A stretch of 38,886 nucleotides of DNA from Candidatus Acidiferrum typicum (GTDB taxonomy: Bacteria; Acidobacteriota; Terriglobia; Acidiferrales; UBA7541), in NCBI GenBank assembly GCA_002478115.1, contig DLMH01000119.1, forward strand, positions 1-38,886, read 5' to 3'. Shown here piece after piece: positions 1 to 8,798 of this stretch; the first letter of the stretch is position 1; each line of letters starts with the position of its first letter. The position numbers and the translations under genes were made by a program. The notes beneath the pieces were generated by a model, which worked only from the letters and a program-made list of their open reading frames with translations, made no database searches and had not been told where the DNA came from.

Positions 1-801
1 CCTTTTAACCGGACACTACTGATCGGTTACCAGTTGTAAGTTTGAAGTCGGGGCAAGAGAAAAGTGCGTGGGTGTGTTGCGGGCGGTGCGGAGAAGAGAA
101 GCCCAAGGCCCAAACCCGCAAAACGAGGGTGAGGCGTCCGAGCCGGTGAAGCGAAGAGAGGTTTCTCTCCCGCTTTGCGGGATCGAAGTGAGGGAGGAGC
201 CGTCCGTAGCGGTTTGCATGCGGCGAGCGGGAAAGGGTTCACAGAGGAGCCCTGCGCGCGAATGTACGTGCGGTGAAGCTAGTCCGCGGAATGAAAGAAG
301 CGGAGTGATTGGGTTCGGTGAGACTGAGAATCCAGGGACGATTGCCATCGTCGATGTGGGTTATTTCCATGCCGATTTGCTCTTCGGTACGGAAATGCAC
401 CACTGCATTATTAGACCCCGAAATCACCCTCTATGTGCCCGAAACTTTGTAGCTTCTGGTAAACATGGTAATCGGATATTTGAAGTCCTGGTACGGCAAC
501 TGTCCGATTACGCGACTGGGAGTTAGCCCCGCTACTGAGGCTGAGTGCTGGTTACAACGTGATCTCCCAGCATCTATTCGGCTGGCATATTCGTTGTGTC
601 GAGGGCAGGAGAAGCATATGATATGTCCAAATCGGAAATTCCGATTGGCTATGCGACAACCGTGAGAGACGCGAGGAAGGCCAGCGTGGTGCTCGTCGTC
701 TTCGACTTAGAGAAGGCCGTCCGCGTTTGCTAGGCGGTGGGTCTTATCCCCGAGTTTCCAGGAGTTGGAGCTAGGGCAACTGGAGAGAAAGGATTGAGGT
801 C
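1..801. other. Gene-poor left edge with small hairpins
   Basis: I see no convincing gene in this stretch. Open frames exist on both strands, but their translations are rich in Arg, Ser and Pro, lack recognisable motifs and lack ribosome-binding sites. Two adjacent small perfect hairpins are visible: GAGAG/CTCTC (156-160 with 165-169) and CCCGC/GCGGG (169-173 with 177-181). The purine-rich repetitive texture around 70-340 could be a structured RNA, a decayed element or simply spacer. The only clear signal at the right end is a GA-rich ribosome-binding stretch before the small gene at 802. Confidence 0.4.
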
Positions 802-984
802 ATGCATCAACTGATCTTGGTTCTGATTATCCTGGCAGCAGTGCTCTTTGTGATCGCTGCCCTTACGCGGGTCTTCAAGTTTCAGATCATGGGCCATGAG
901 CCGACGATTTGGTGGCGCGGCTCAGTGGGATTGTTGGCCTTCAGCATCGCGTTGATACTCTGGCAAATCCTTCAGCACCTGTGA
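802..984 (+). CDS. Small two-helix membrane protein
   Basis: This 60-residue protein is almost entirely hydrophobic. A first helix spans about residues 3-22 and a second about residues 40-58. They are joined by a short loop with the basic stretch TRVFKF and the residues GHEPTIWWRG. No family is recognised. A GA-rich stretch with a GAGG-like core lies just before the ATG, which supports real translation. It stands upstream of the PEBP-like gene on the same strand, with about 190 bases between them, so the two may be cotranscribed. Function unknown; a small inner-membrane protein is all that can be said. Confidence 0.55.
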   Translation: MHQLILVLIILAAVLFVIAALTRVFKFQIMGHEPTIWWRGSVGLLAFSIALILWQILQHL

Positions 985-1178
985 CGCGCTGAAGGTACCA
1001 CCCAATAGACGAGGTGAACAAGCGGCCCCGTTCGCCTCCGCAACTACTTCCGCGGGACGACGTGCCCGTAAGAGGCAAGGGGGAAGAGTTTTCTCGCGTC
1101 AAACCGGATATTTCGGGAAAGTCGGCTTCCGCCGCGGCAGCGGCGCGTAGGGCAGCCAAAAACTCCTTGAGGATCGGC

Positions 1179-1745
1179 ATGAAAATTCACACACAACGCC
1201 AGTTCGTTCCTGAATTACTTACGGTGCTAGTCTGTCTTGCGGGCGCGGCCGGATTCTTGGCGCGCCCCTCTGGAGGTGCTGCCGTGTCGTTGGAATTGAA
1301 GAGTCCCGATTTCACCGCCGGTGGAAATATTCCGAAACAATTCACCTGCGAAGGTGCGAATATTTCACCCGCGTTCAAATGGAACGCTCCGCCTGCTGCC
1401 ACTGAGAGTTTCGTTTTGATCGCCGACGATCCCGACGCTCCGGTGGGAACCTGGGTGCATTGGGTGATCTTTGACCTGCCCGCGAATCTGCGCGCCCTCC
1501 CGCAAAATGTCCCGAAGAACGAGCAATCGGCTGACGGTTGGCGCCAGGGCCGCAATGACTTTGGGAAAATCGGTTATGGCGGGCCCTGTCCGCCGCCCGG
1601 CAAACCCCATCGCTACTTCTTCAAGCTCTACGCCCTTGATGCCAAGCTGAATCTTATGCCCGGCGCTACAAAAAAAGACGTCGAACGGGCCATGCAAGGC
1701 CACATACTGGCCCAGGGCGAATACATCGGCCGCTTCTCGCGTTGA
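1179..1745 (+). CDS. YbhB/YbcL-family (PEBP, Raf-kinase-inhibitor-like) protein, exported
   Basis: The protein belongs to the phosphatidylethanolamine-binding protein superfamily, whose bacterial members have a conserved ligand pocket but mostly unknown substrates. Visible family marks are the DPDAP motif followed by GTWVHWVIF and the later PPPGKPHRYFF, which together build the anion-binding site. From the ATG at 1179 the protein has 188 residues. Its N-terminus has a basic start and a hydrophobic run (LLTVLVCLAGAAGFLA), consistent with a signal peptide or anchor, so it probably acts in the periplasm. I chose this ATG because GAGGA sits six bases before it. A frame open from 1014 would add 55 low-complexity residues that do not look native. 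No clear regulator or partner is adjacent. Confidence 0.85.
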   Translation: MKIHTQRQFVPELLTVLVCLAGAAGFLARPSGGAAVSLELKSPDFTAGGNIPKQFTCEGANISPAFKWNAPPAATESFVLIADDPDAPVGTWVHWVIFDLPANLRALPQNVPKNEQSADGWRQGRNDFGKIGYGGPCPPPGKPHRYFFKLYALDAKLNLMPGATKKDVERAMQGHILAQGEYIGRFSR

Positions 1746-1963
1746 CAATCTTTCCCGGAGGACGCCACGCATATTGCGCTCCTCCCAGTAAAGTTTTCCA
1801 GGGGAAAGGTTGCCGTTTGGACATGCCGCCTTTTTGCCGTCTCTGAGTCTCCATCGCCCGCCCAGTGTCGTCCGCACCGAACAATCAAACGCGGTAACCG
1901 TGGATTTGAGTTGATGTCTGGTTACTCTATGCCACCCTCCAGGGCCGACCCGGCACGCAACAG

Positions 1964-1996
1964 GGCCCACACCTCATATAAAGGATGTGGGCCTTT
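1964..1996 (+). terminator. Terminator-like hairpin after the PEBP gene
   Basis: An 8-bp perfect stem GGCCCACA (1964-1971) pairs with TGTGGGCC (1986-1993) around a 14-base loop and is followed by TTTGCGTTT. It lies about 220 bases after the PEBP stop codon, which is far for a dedicated terminator. The T-tract is weak, so the assignment is tentative. Confidence 0.35.
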
Positions 1997-2264
1997 GCGT
2001 TTCTGGTGATCTCCTATATGAAAAAGGAGGTTGCACAACTGCTCATCCGATTTTACGAGTTTAGCAGTGTGTCAATTGCCTTTCATTGCCCTCCCATTTA
2101 GAGTGGGCGCGGGACATCCGATTTAAGAGTGCCGAGTACATCGAAATCCCTTCCATTGTTCTTACATTGAACGATGGAAAAAGAGGGGCACGTACGGGCA
2201 ATGACGGCCATGTAAGTTATTGTAAACACTTACAAGTACTTTGTTTTCAGTACTCTAAATCAGT

Positions 2265-2309
2265 TTCGTAATCGGCAGGTCGAGAGTTCAACTCTCTCCC
2301 TTGGCTCCA
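2265..2309 (+). tRNA. 3' half of tRNA-Thr(CGT), 5' half missing (att-like remnant)
   Basis: From the anticodon loop onward this is a well-formed tRNA. The anticodon loop TTCGTAA (2265-2271) has anticodon CGT, followed by the 3' anticodon strand TCGGC (2272-2276). The variable region is AGGTC, the T arm is GAGAG-TTCAACT-CTCTC (2282-2298), the 3' acceptor strand is CCTTGGC (2299-2305), the discriminator is T and CCA is encoded (2307-2309). The bases just upstream do not pair with the anticodon stem, and no D arm or GCCAAGG acceptor strand is visible in the preceding 200 bases. This is therefore a tRNA fragment. Such 3' halves, starting at the anticodon loop, are the usual footprint of tyrosine-recombinase integration into a tRNA gene. 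Confidence 0.75.
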
Positions 2310-2394
2310 CTCATTACTTTGTTGTCCCCCCTGCAACTCCTTAGTTCCAAAATCTTCTCTGCCGTCAAGGAGCCGGATTCAAGGCTTGTATCTT

Positions 2395-4083
2395 CTACGC
2401 GCTCTGCATGGCTCGATTCACCATGGCCTGCGCTTCTCTTACGATTTCGTTCAAATGCGCTTGGCTTATAAAGCTCTCCGCGTAAATCTTGTAGATGTTT
2501 TCCGTCCCCGAAGGACGCGCCGCGAACCAACCGCTCGTCGCCGTAACCTTCAGCCCGCCGATGGCTGCGTTGTTTCCCGGAGCGCGCGTCAGCTTCGCCG
2601 TGATCGGCTCGCCGGCGAGCGTCGCATCCTTCACGGCCTCCGGTGAAAGCTGCAGCAGCTTGGCTTTTTCTTGCGGCGTGGCCGCTGCATCAATTCGCGT
2701 ATATAACGGTGTACCGAACTCCGCGGTCATTACGCGATAGTGCTCGCCTGGATCCTTTCCGGTTCGTGCTGTGATCTCCGCTGCCAGCAGGCACATGATC
2801 GGCCCATCTTTGTCGGTCGTCCAAACAGTACCGTTTCGCCGCAGAAAGCTTGCCCCGGCGCTCTCTTCGCCGCCAAAGCAGCAAGAACCATCGAAGAGAC
2901 CCGGAGCGAACCACTTGAAGCCCACGGGTACTTCAAGCAATTTGCGGCCCTGCTTCTGCACCACGCGATCAATCATGCTGCTGCTCACCAGAGTTTTTCC
3001 CACAACCGCGTCGGCCGGCCAGTCCGGCCGGTGCGTCAGCAAATATTGGATCGCCACCGCGAGATAGTGATTCGGATTCATCAGCCCCGCCGAAGGCGTG
3101 ACAATCCCGTGCCGGTCCGCATCGGGATCATTTCCAAACGCGACGCGAAACTTGTCTTTCAGCTTCACAAGGCCCGCCATGGCGTACGGGCTCGAACAAT
3201 CCATGCGAATTTCGCCGTCATGATCCACCGTCATGAAGGAAAACGTAGGGTCGATCTTCGGGTTCACAAGCGTAATCTCAAGCCGGTAAATGGAATTGAT
3301 CGGCTCCCAATACGGCTCCGCAGCCCCGCCCAGGGGATCCACGCCCAACTTCAGATTCGCAGCGCGAATGGCCTCCATGTCGATCACGTTCCCAAGATCC
3401 TTCACGTATGGCAGGACGAAATCATCCTGATGCGTTGTAGCTGCTGTCAGCGCCGTGGCATACGCAACACGCTGCACCCCGGCATTGCCCGCCCGCAGCA
3501 GCTCATTCGCGCGCGTCTCCACCCATTTTGTGATGTGCGTGTCCGCCGGGCCGCCATTCGGCGGGTTGTACTTGAATCCTCCGTCCCGTGGAGGGTTGTG
3601 CGAAGGCGTGATGACGATGCCATCCGCCAGATGTTCCTTTCGTTCGCGGTTGTAAACCAAAATCGCGCGGGAAATCACCGGCGTTGGCGTAACGCCGTCG
3701 TTTTGCTGAATCACCGTTTCCGCCCGGTTTGCCGCCAGCACTTCGAGGGCGGTGCGTTGCGCGGGCCCCGAGAGGGCGTGCGTGTCCTTGCCCATAAAAA
3801 GTGGTCCATCGATACCGTGCGCCCGGCGATAGTCGCAGATCGCCTGGGTGATCGCCAGGATATGTGCTTCCGTGAACGTGCCCTTCAGCGAGCTGCCGCG
3901 GTGGCCGCTGGTTCCAAAGCTGACGAGTTGCTGCGGATCGCTGCGGTCCGGCCGGCGCTCGTAGTAGCTCCGCTCCAGTTGCGCAAGATCTACCAGCAAT
4001 TCCTTGGGCGCGGGAAGTCCCGCAAGTGGCGAGAGATGCGTCTTGTCATCCGCTTCATTCGAAAAAGCCGGTAGTTGTGACAT
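2395..4083 (-). CDS. pgm: Phosphoglucomutase (alpha-D-glucose-phosphate specific)
   Basis: The enzyme interconverts glucose-1-phosphate and glucose-6-phosphate in the cytoplasm, linking glycogen turnover to glycolysis. All four active-site loops of the alpha-D-phosphohexomutases are present: the phosphoserine loop TPSHNPP with Ser161, the metal loop DPDAD (319-323), the sugar loop GEESAG (405-410) and the phosphate loop RPSGTE (523-528). The sequence tracks E. coli Pgm closely over its whole length, and 562 residues is near the usual 546. I chose the ATG at 4083, where similarity begins and GAGG lies nine bases upstream. An in-frame ATG at 4200 would add 39 unrelated residues. It is divergent from glycogen phosphorylase, the pathway partner that supplies its glucose-1-phosphate. 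Confidence 0.96.
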   Translation of the reverse strand: MSQLPAFSNEADDKTHLSPLAGLPAPKELLVDLAQLERSYYERRPDRSDPQQLVSFGTSGHRGSSLKGTFTEAHILAITQAICDYRRAHGIDGPLFMGKDTHALSGPAQRTALEVLAANRAETVIQQNDGVTPTPVISRAILVYNRERKEHLADGIVITPSHNPPRDGGFKYNPPNGGPADTHITKWVETRANELLRAGNAGVQRVAYATALTAATTHQDDFVLPYVKDLGNVIDMEAIRAANLKLGVDPLGGAAEPYWEPINSIYRLEITLVNPKIDPTFSFMTVDHDGEIRMDCSSPYAMAGLVKLKDKFRVAFGNDPDADRHGIVTPSAGLMNPNHYLAVAIQYLLTHRPDWPADAVVGKTLVSSSMIDRVVQKQGRKLLEVPVGFKWFAPGLFDGSCCFGGEESAGASFLRRNGTVWTTDKDGPIMCLLAAEITARTGKDPGEHYRVMTAEFGTPLYTRIDAAATPQEKAKLLQLSPEAVKDATLAGEPITAKLTRAPGNNAAIGGLKVTATSGWFAARPSGTENIYKIYAESFISQAHLNEIVREAQAMVNRAMQSA

Positions 4084-4405
4084 TTGGTCTGGCCTCAGCA
4101 ACGACAATAAAGTGATACCACCGCTCGCCCGGGAATCCAATCTTTCCTTAAGCTGCGCCAGGATTTTCGCCCAGAATTCATCCTCCAGAGATGTGACCAC
4201 TCTCCCGGAGACGGAGTATCATAACGGGTCGAGTATTCCCTCAGGGAACGAAACTGGACCGGCCAATCGCTTCTCTGGCGCACGCGATCGCCATGCCTGC
4301 TGACTCTGCTCGCTCCCGGGCAGTCTTTACCCTGAGAGAAGGGTACCCGAATGAAGTGCGAATCACCGGCAACTTTCGCCCTCAGGCCGGCAAACGAGGA
4401 ACACC
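4084..4405. promoter_or_regulatory. Divergent pgm/glgP control region with two palindromes
   Basis: This 322-base gap separates two divergently read genes of one pathway, so it must carry both promoters. Two symmetric motifs stand out: a 13-base palindrome TTCCCTCAGGGAA (4236-4248), and TACCCT (4328-4333) facing AGGGTA (4340-4345) across six bases. Both share the ACCCT/CCCT-AGGG flavour, which suggests operator sites for one shared regulator. No regulator gene is adjacent, and the assignment is inference from symmetry alone. Confidence 0.4.
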
Positions 4406-6907
4406 ATGGCAGACCGTCTCCCCACGAATCCTAGCGTGCCAGTTGAAGATGACCGCACGGGCTCGAGCGTCGAAACCCTGAAACGCGCCGTCCTCAATAA
4501 TCTGTTTTATGTCGTAGGGCGCGATGCCGAACACGCCAGCCCGATTGACTACTACATGGCCGTCGCCTACTCCGTCCGCGACCGCATCCTTGCACGTTAC
4601 ATGCACACAATTCACACCTACATGGACAGCGCCGTTCGTGCCGCTAGCTACCTCTCTGCGGAATTCCTGATGGGGCCGCAATTGGCCAACAATCTCCTCT
4701 GTCTCGGCCTTGAAGCGCCATTCCGCCAAGCCATCAAGGAACTGGGGTTGGATCTGGATCTGCTAATTAAACAGGAAGCCGAACCGGGACTCGGCAATGG
4801 GGGCTTGGGACGCCTCGCTGCCTGTTTCCTCGATTCCATGGCGACTTTGGGCATTCCCTCAACCGGCTATGGCATCCGCTATGAGTACGGCATCTTCGAC
4901 CAGAAAATCCAGGACGGCTGGCAGGTTGAATATACCGACCATTGGTTGCGCAACGGCAATCCCTGGGAATTGCGCAGGACGCGACTTGCCGTTGAGGTGG
5001 GCTTTCATGGCCGGACCGAACAATGGACCGATGCCGAAGGCCGCCTCCGCGTTCGCTGGATTCCACAGACGGTGGTGAAGGGCATACCCTACGACACGCC
5101 CATCGTGGGTTATCGCTCCGGCCTCGCCAACATTCTGCGCTTGTGGCGCTCCGAAGCGCGGGAATCCTTCTATTTCGAGCGCTTCAATAGCGGCGATTAC
5201 GGCGGCGCGGTCGCGGAAAAAGTGTTTGCCGAAAATATCACCAAAGTTCTCTATCCTAATGACGAGGATTTCCGCGGCAAGGAATTGCGCCTGCAGCAGC
5301 AGTACTTCTTCACCTCTTGCTCGCTTCAGGACATGATCCGAAGGCACTTGCGCAGAGGGCAGAAGCTCGAGAGTTTTCACGAACTATGGGCCATTCAGCT
5401 CAACGATACTCACCCCTCCATCGGCGTTGCCGAGCTGATGCGCCTCCTTCTCGACGAACATGGCATGAACTGGGAGCAGGCCTGGAACATCACCTCGCAG
5501 ACCTTCAGCTACACGAATCACACGCTCTTGCCCGAGGCGCTGGAGCGCTGGCCGCTTCCTTTGTTCGCCTCGCTTCTGCCACGTCATCTGGAAATCATCT
5601 ACGAAATAAACGCTCGCTTCCTGTCGGAAGTGTGCCAGCGCTTCCCGAACGACGAAGCCAGGGCCGCGCGGATGTCCCTTATTGACGAATGCGGCGAAAA
5701 GTATATCCGCATGGCCCATCTCGCCTGTGTGGGCAGTCATAAGATTAATGGTGTCGCCGAAATCCACACTCAACTGCTGAAGAACGAATTGCTTCACGAC
5801 TTCGCCGAACTCTGGCCGGACAAGATCGTCAACGTAACCAATGGCGTGACTCCGCGGCGTTGGCTCGCCGTCAGCAATCCCGAGCAATCCCAACTCATGA
5901 CCAGCAAGATCGGCGACTCCTGGATCGATCACCTGGAGGAGCTGAAGCGCCTGGAAGCCTTCGCGGACGATGCTGCCTTTCGCGTGGAGTGGCAGAAGGT
6001 CCAGCGCGCCGTGAAGGTCCGGCTGTCCCGCTTCATCTTGCAGCAGACTGGGGTTTCCGTTGACCCCGACTCTATGTTCGACGCCCAGGTGAAGCGCATT
6101 CACGAGTACAAGCGCCAGCACCTGAATGTTCTCCATATCCTCACTCTCTATCAGCGCCTGAAGAGCAATCTCAACGTTGAAATCACTCCGCGCACGTTCA
6201 TCTTTGGCGGCAAAGCTGCTCCTGGCTATCGCATGGCCAAGCTCATCATCAAACTGATCAATTCAGTGGGCGACGTCATCAATCAGGATCCCGATGTGAA
6301 AGACCGCCTCAAAGTCGTCTTTCTGCCCGGATACGACGTGACCTTCGGACAGTTGGTTTATCCTGCGGCCGACCTGAGCGAACAAATCTCCACGGCAGGC
6401 ACGGAGGCGTCGGGCACCGGGAACATGAAGTTCGCCATGAACGGGGCGCTCACCATCGCCACGCTCGACGGCGCCAACGTCGAGATTCGCGAAGCCGTCG
6501 GCGCGGAGAATTTCTTTCTTTTTGGACTCACCGTGGAGCAAGTTCGCGCTACTTGGGCCGCCGGCTATGATCCCCGCCACTTTTATGAAACGATTCCCGC
6601 TCTGCGCAGCGTGATTGATGCGCTTTACTCCGGCCAGTTCTCCCTCGGAGACCGCGAACTCTTCCATCCGCTGCTCGATTCGCTCCTCTATCAAGACTCT
6701 TATCTCCTTTTTGCGGACTATGAGTTCTACATCCACTGTCACGATCAGGTCGCCGAGGCTTACCGGGATCAGGAAGCCTGGGCCAGGATGTCCATCCTCA
6801 ATGCGGTGCGTATGGGAACCTTCTCATCTGACCGTGCCATCGATGAGTATTGCCGCAAAATTTGGGGCATCCACCACCTCTCAGCGCCAATGGTGCAGAG
6901 CGCCTGA
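4406..6907 (+). CDS. glgP: Glycogen/starch/alpha-glucan phosphorylase
   Basis: This is a GT35-family phosphorylase, which releases glucose-1-phosphate from the non-reducing ends of alpha-1,4-glucans using pyridoxal phosphate as phosphate donor/acceptor. The 833-residue length is normal for the family. Early landmarks are SAEFLMGPQLANNL and the glycine-rich GLGNGGLGRLAACF. The catalytic C-terminal half has VKRIHEYKRQ and the signature EASGTGNMKFAMNG, whose Lys675 should carry the cofactor, followed by TLDGANVEI. GAGGA sits upstream of the ATG. The product feeds the divergent phosphoglucomutase. I see nothing truncated or unusual. Certainty about the family is very high; the exact glucan preferred cannot be told from sequence. 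Confidence 0.97.
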   Translation: MADRLPTNPSVPVEDDRTGSSVETLKRAVLNNLFYVVGRDAEHASPIDYYMAVAYSVRDRILARYMHTIHTYMDSAVRAASYLSAEFLMGPQLANNLLCLGLEAPFRQAIKELGLDLDLLIKQEAEPGLGNGGLGRLAACFLDSMATLGIPSTGYGIRYEYGIFDQKIQDGWQVEYTDHWLRNGNPWELRRTRLAVEVGFHGRTEQWTDAEGRLRVRWIPQTVVKGIPYDTPIVGYRSGLANILRLWRSEARESFYFERFNSGDYGGAVAEKVFAENITKVLYPNDEDFRGKELRLQQQYFFTSCSLQDMIRRHLRRGQKLESFHELWAIQLNDTHPSIGVAELMRLLLDEHGMNWEQAWNITSQTFSYTNHTLLPEALERWPLPLFASLLPRHLEIIYEINARFLSEVCQRFPNDEARAARMSLIDECGEKYIRMAHLACVGSHKINGVAEIHTQLLKNELLHDFAELWPDKIVNVTNGVTPRRWLAVSNPEQSQLMTSKIGDSWIDHLEELKRLEAFADDAAFRVEWQKVQRAVKVRLSRFILQQTGVSVDPDSMFDAQVKRIHEYKRQHLNVLHILTLYQRLKSNLNVEITPRTFIFGGKAAPGYRMAKLIIKLINSVGDVINQDPDVKDRLKVVFLPGYDVTFGQLVYPAADLSEQISTAGTEASGTGNMKFAMNGALTIATLDGANVEIREAVGAENFFLFGLTVEQVRATWAAGYDPRHFYETIPALRSVIDALYSGQFSLGDRELFHPLLDSLLYQDSYLLFADYEFYIHCHDQVAEAYRDQEAWARMSILNAVRMGTFSSDRAIDEYCRKIWGIHHLSAPMVQSA

Positions 6908-7125
6908 CACCCTGCATCGTCCTGACTGCCCCGCATCGGCACAGGCCAACCCCGGAAGTCCGCTCCCTGAATTTTTAGGTTGTCAGCGGGAGAATAAAGT
7001 GGCATCGTCTCCCCTCCGGGGGAGTGTCCCCCCTGGCGGACCAGGTTCAACAAGCTTGCAGGTTGGCGTTCCCCTTGTTTTTTGGTGTCAAGGTGCCCGG
7101 CGGACGGACAAACACAAAGCACGGC

Positions 7126-7620
7126 ATGAATTCCTCGTGTGGGAAGTGCGCTTTCCATTCAGAGTTGCTCCTCAAGCTGCAAATGGAGAGCAACCCGCAA
7201 GCGCTCGGCTTGGTGCGCGCGGCTATCGAACGCGCCACGCAGGTTCTACATTTTCACGAAGAGGAGTCTCGCGCCATTGTGCGCTCTGTGGATGAGGCCC
7301 TCGCCAATGTCATACGTCACGCCTACCGGGGGAAATCCGGCTGCCCCATTGAAGTGACCTGTCGCCACTTGCACGGCACCCAGAACGGCGCGTGCGTCAG
7401 CGGGATCGAAATTGTTTTGCGGGATTCCGGAGTACCGGCCGATCCCGCGAAAATGAAGGGCCGTCCCCTCGAGGAGATTCGCCCCGGCGGGTTGGGGCTT
7501 CATTTCATGAGGCAAAGCATGGACGAAGTTGAATTCAGCCGCAAAAAAGGCAAGAATCAGCTTCGTTTGGTGAAGTACATGGCTCCGGCTGCTCCCGCAA
7601 TAGCGCCGGAAGGAGAATAG
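7126..7620 (+). CDS. RsbW/SpoIIAB-like anti-sigma or STAS-directed serine kinase
   Basis: A GHKL-fold ATPase of the anti-sigma-factor kinase type. Its landmarks are the N-box EALANVIRHAY (57-67), the DSG of the G1 box at 100-102 and the GGLGL of the G2 box at 121-125. Members bind a partner sigma factor or STAS protein and phosphorylate a serine on the STAS protein. The adjacent downstream gene is exactly such a STAS protein, starting four bases after this stop codon. No sigma-factor gene is nearby; instead the operon continues into a lipid transporter. The start is uncertain. I prefer the ATG at 7126, which keeps the first beta strand (SELLLKLQ); an ATG at 7183 would cut into it, and a frame open from 7024 adds atypical residues. 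Confidence 0.8.
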   Translation: MNSSCGKCAFHSELLLKLQMESNPQALGLVRAAIERATQVLHFHEEESRAIVRSVDEALANVIRHAYRGKSGCPIEVTCRHLHGTQNGACVSGIEIVLRDSGVPADPAKMKGRPLEEIRPGGLGLHFMRQSMDEVEFSRKKGKNQLRLVKYMAPAAPAIAPEGE

Positions 7621-7623
7621 ACT

Positions 7624-7956
7624 GTGCAGATCGCCGCGCGTGCCATAAAAGGTTGGACGATCCTGGACCTCTCGGGTGATATCGACTTGGCACACTCGCC
7701 CGCCATGCGCAAGGCCTTGCTTGGCGAAATCAAAGAGAAGCGCACTCCCAGAGTTTTCCTGAACCTCAAGAATGTCCGCTATATCGACAGCTCCGGTATC
7801 GCCTCTCTTGTCGAAGGTCTGAAAGCCTCCCGCGATCTGGGATCCCGCCTGATCCTGTATGGTCTGAACAAAACCGTCCGCGAAGTGATGCAACTCTCGC
7901 GCCTGCAAAAGATCTTTGAGATCTATGAAGACGAGGAGCAAGCGCTCGCTTCCTAG
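7624..7956 (+). CDS. STAS-domain anti-sigma-factor antagonist, MlaB-like position
   Basis: A 110-residue single STAS domain. The segment RYIDSSGIASL carries the DSSG motif (55-58), whose serine is phosphorylated by RsbW/SpoIIAB-type kinases in known anti-anti-sigma factors. Translation starts at a GTG preceded by AGGAG (7611-7615), which overlaps the end of the kinase gene, so the two should be made together. It is followed after 39 bases by mlaE. In E. coli the Mla operon encodes MlaB, also a STAS protein, which binds the ATPase MlaF. This protein may therefore serve the transporter, a classical partner switch, or both. The intact DSSG favours phosphorylation control, which E. coli MlaB (DTGG at that place) lacks. 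Confidence 0.85.
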   Translation: MQIAARAIKGWTILDLSGDIDLAHSPAMRKALLGEIKEKRTPRVFLNLKNVRYIDSSGIASLVEGLKASRDLGSRLILYGLNKTVREVMQLSRLQKIFEIYEDEEQALAS

Positions 7957-7995
7957 ATGCCCATAAGAGTTCTCCCGCAAAGGTAGAGTGGCCCA

Positions 7996-8793
7996 GTGGA
8001 ATTTGCGCGAAAAGTCGGCGCTGCCGTTATTAATGCTCTCTCGTATCTCGGCTCCCTGGCCGCGCTGGCCGGACGTGCCGCTTTTGCCGCTTTCATAGGC
8101 CCTTTTCTCGGCAGGCCGGTTCGTTTCCAGAGCGCGGTCGAGCAAGCCATGGAAGCGGGTGTGCGCGCGTTGCCGATCCTTTCTCTCATTACATTTTTCA
8201 TCGGCTTGATCCTGGCGTTGCAGAGCGCCTACGAACTAAAGAGGTTCGGCGCGCTGAACTATGTCGCCAGTGCCGTGGCCATCTCCATGTCGCGCGAACT
8301 CGGCCCGCTCATCACCGCCATCGTCGTGATTGGACGTTCGGGTTCGGCCTTCGCCGCCGAAATCGGCACCATGAAAGTTTCCGAGGAAATTGACGCGCTG
8401 GAGACCATGGCCATCGATCCCGTCCACTTCCTGGTCACCCCGAAGTTCATTGCCATGGTTTTTATGTTGCCTTGCCTGACCATCTGGGCCAACTCCATGG
8501 GTATTCTAGGGGGATCTCTGTTCGGAGTCCTGCAGGCGGACTTCACCTGGACCCGCTATATCCACGCCTCGCTCGAAGCATTGTTTCTCCGTGACGTCGT
8601 CACGGGCCTCATCAAGAGCTTCATGTTCGGCGTCACCATCACGGCGGTGGGTTGCCTTGAAGGGCTGTCCACGGGCGGCGGCGCGGAGCAGGTCGGCCGC
8701 TCCACAACCCGCGCCGTCGTCGTCTCCATCTTCCTGGTGATCCTCGTCGATCTGGTGTTCACGACCTTGTTCTTCTTCCTGGGAGCGCACTGA
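7996..8793 (+). CDS. mlaE: MlaE-family ABC transporter permease
   Basis: Inner-membrane permease of the MCE lipid transporters that move phospholipids between the two membranes. The 265 residues carry about five hydrophobic segments. The family core SRELGPLITAIVVIGRSGSAFAAEIGTMKVSEEIDALE is recognisable in parts, with the conserved ELGP and EIGTM motifs. The start is a GTG at 7996, which retains the N-terminal amphipathic stretch. It sits between the STAS gene and the ATPase gene mlaF, whose ATG follows six bases after this stop. Its partners are MlaF in the cytoplasm and MlaD at the periplasmic face. No periplasmic carrier MlaC or outer-membrane MlaA lies in this operon. Confidence 0.94.
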   Translation: MEFARKVGAAVINALSYLGSLAALAGRAAFAAFIGPFLGRPVRFQSAVEQAMEAGVRALPILSLITFFIGLILALQSAYELKRFGALNYVASAVAISMSRELGPLITAIVVIGRSGSAFAAEIGTMKVSEEIDALETMAIDPVHFLVTPKFIAMVFMLPCLTIWANSMGILGGSLFGVLQADFTWTRYIHASLEALFLRDVVTGLIKSFMFGVTITAVGCLEGLSTGGGAEQVGRSTTRAVVVSIFLVILVDLVFTTLFFFLGAH

Positions 8794-8798
8794 CACAT

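Larger units (their letters stand above)
1746..2394. other. Intergenic stretch holding the hairpin and the tRNA fragment
   Basis: Between the PEBP gene and the convergent pgm gene there is no convincing coding region. It contains the hairpin near 1964-1996, a very short ATG frame at 2018 (27 codons, too small to call) and the tRNA-Thr fragment. Base composition at 2080-2265 is lower in GC than the flanking genes, consistent with a foreign or decayed segment abutting the tRNA remnant. Confidence 0.5.

Noticed and set aside
2250..2262. CTCTAAA, resembling the anticodon loop of tRNA-Pyl (CUA)
   Set aside because: The flanking bases do not form an anticodon stem. The true anticodon loop of the fragment is TTCGTAA a few bases later, which fits tRNA-Thr(CGT).
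2740..4074. Open frame of 444 codons on the plus strand
   Set aside because: Antisense shadow of pgm. The product is Arg-rich without motifs.
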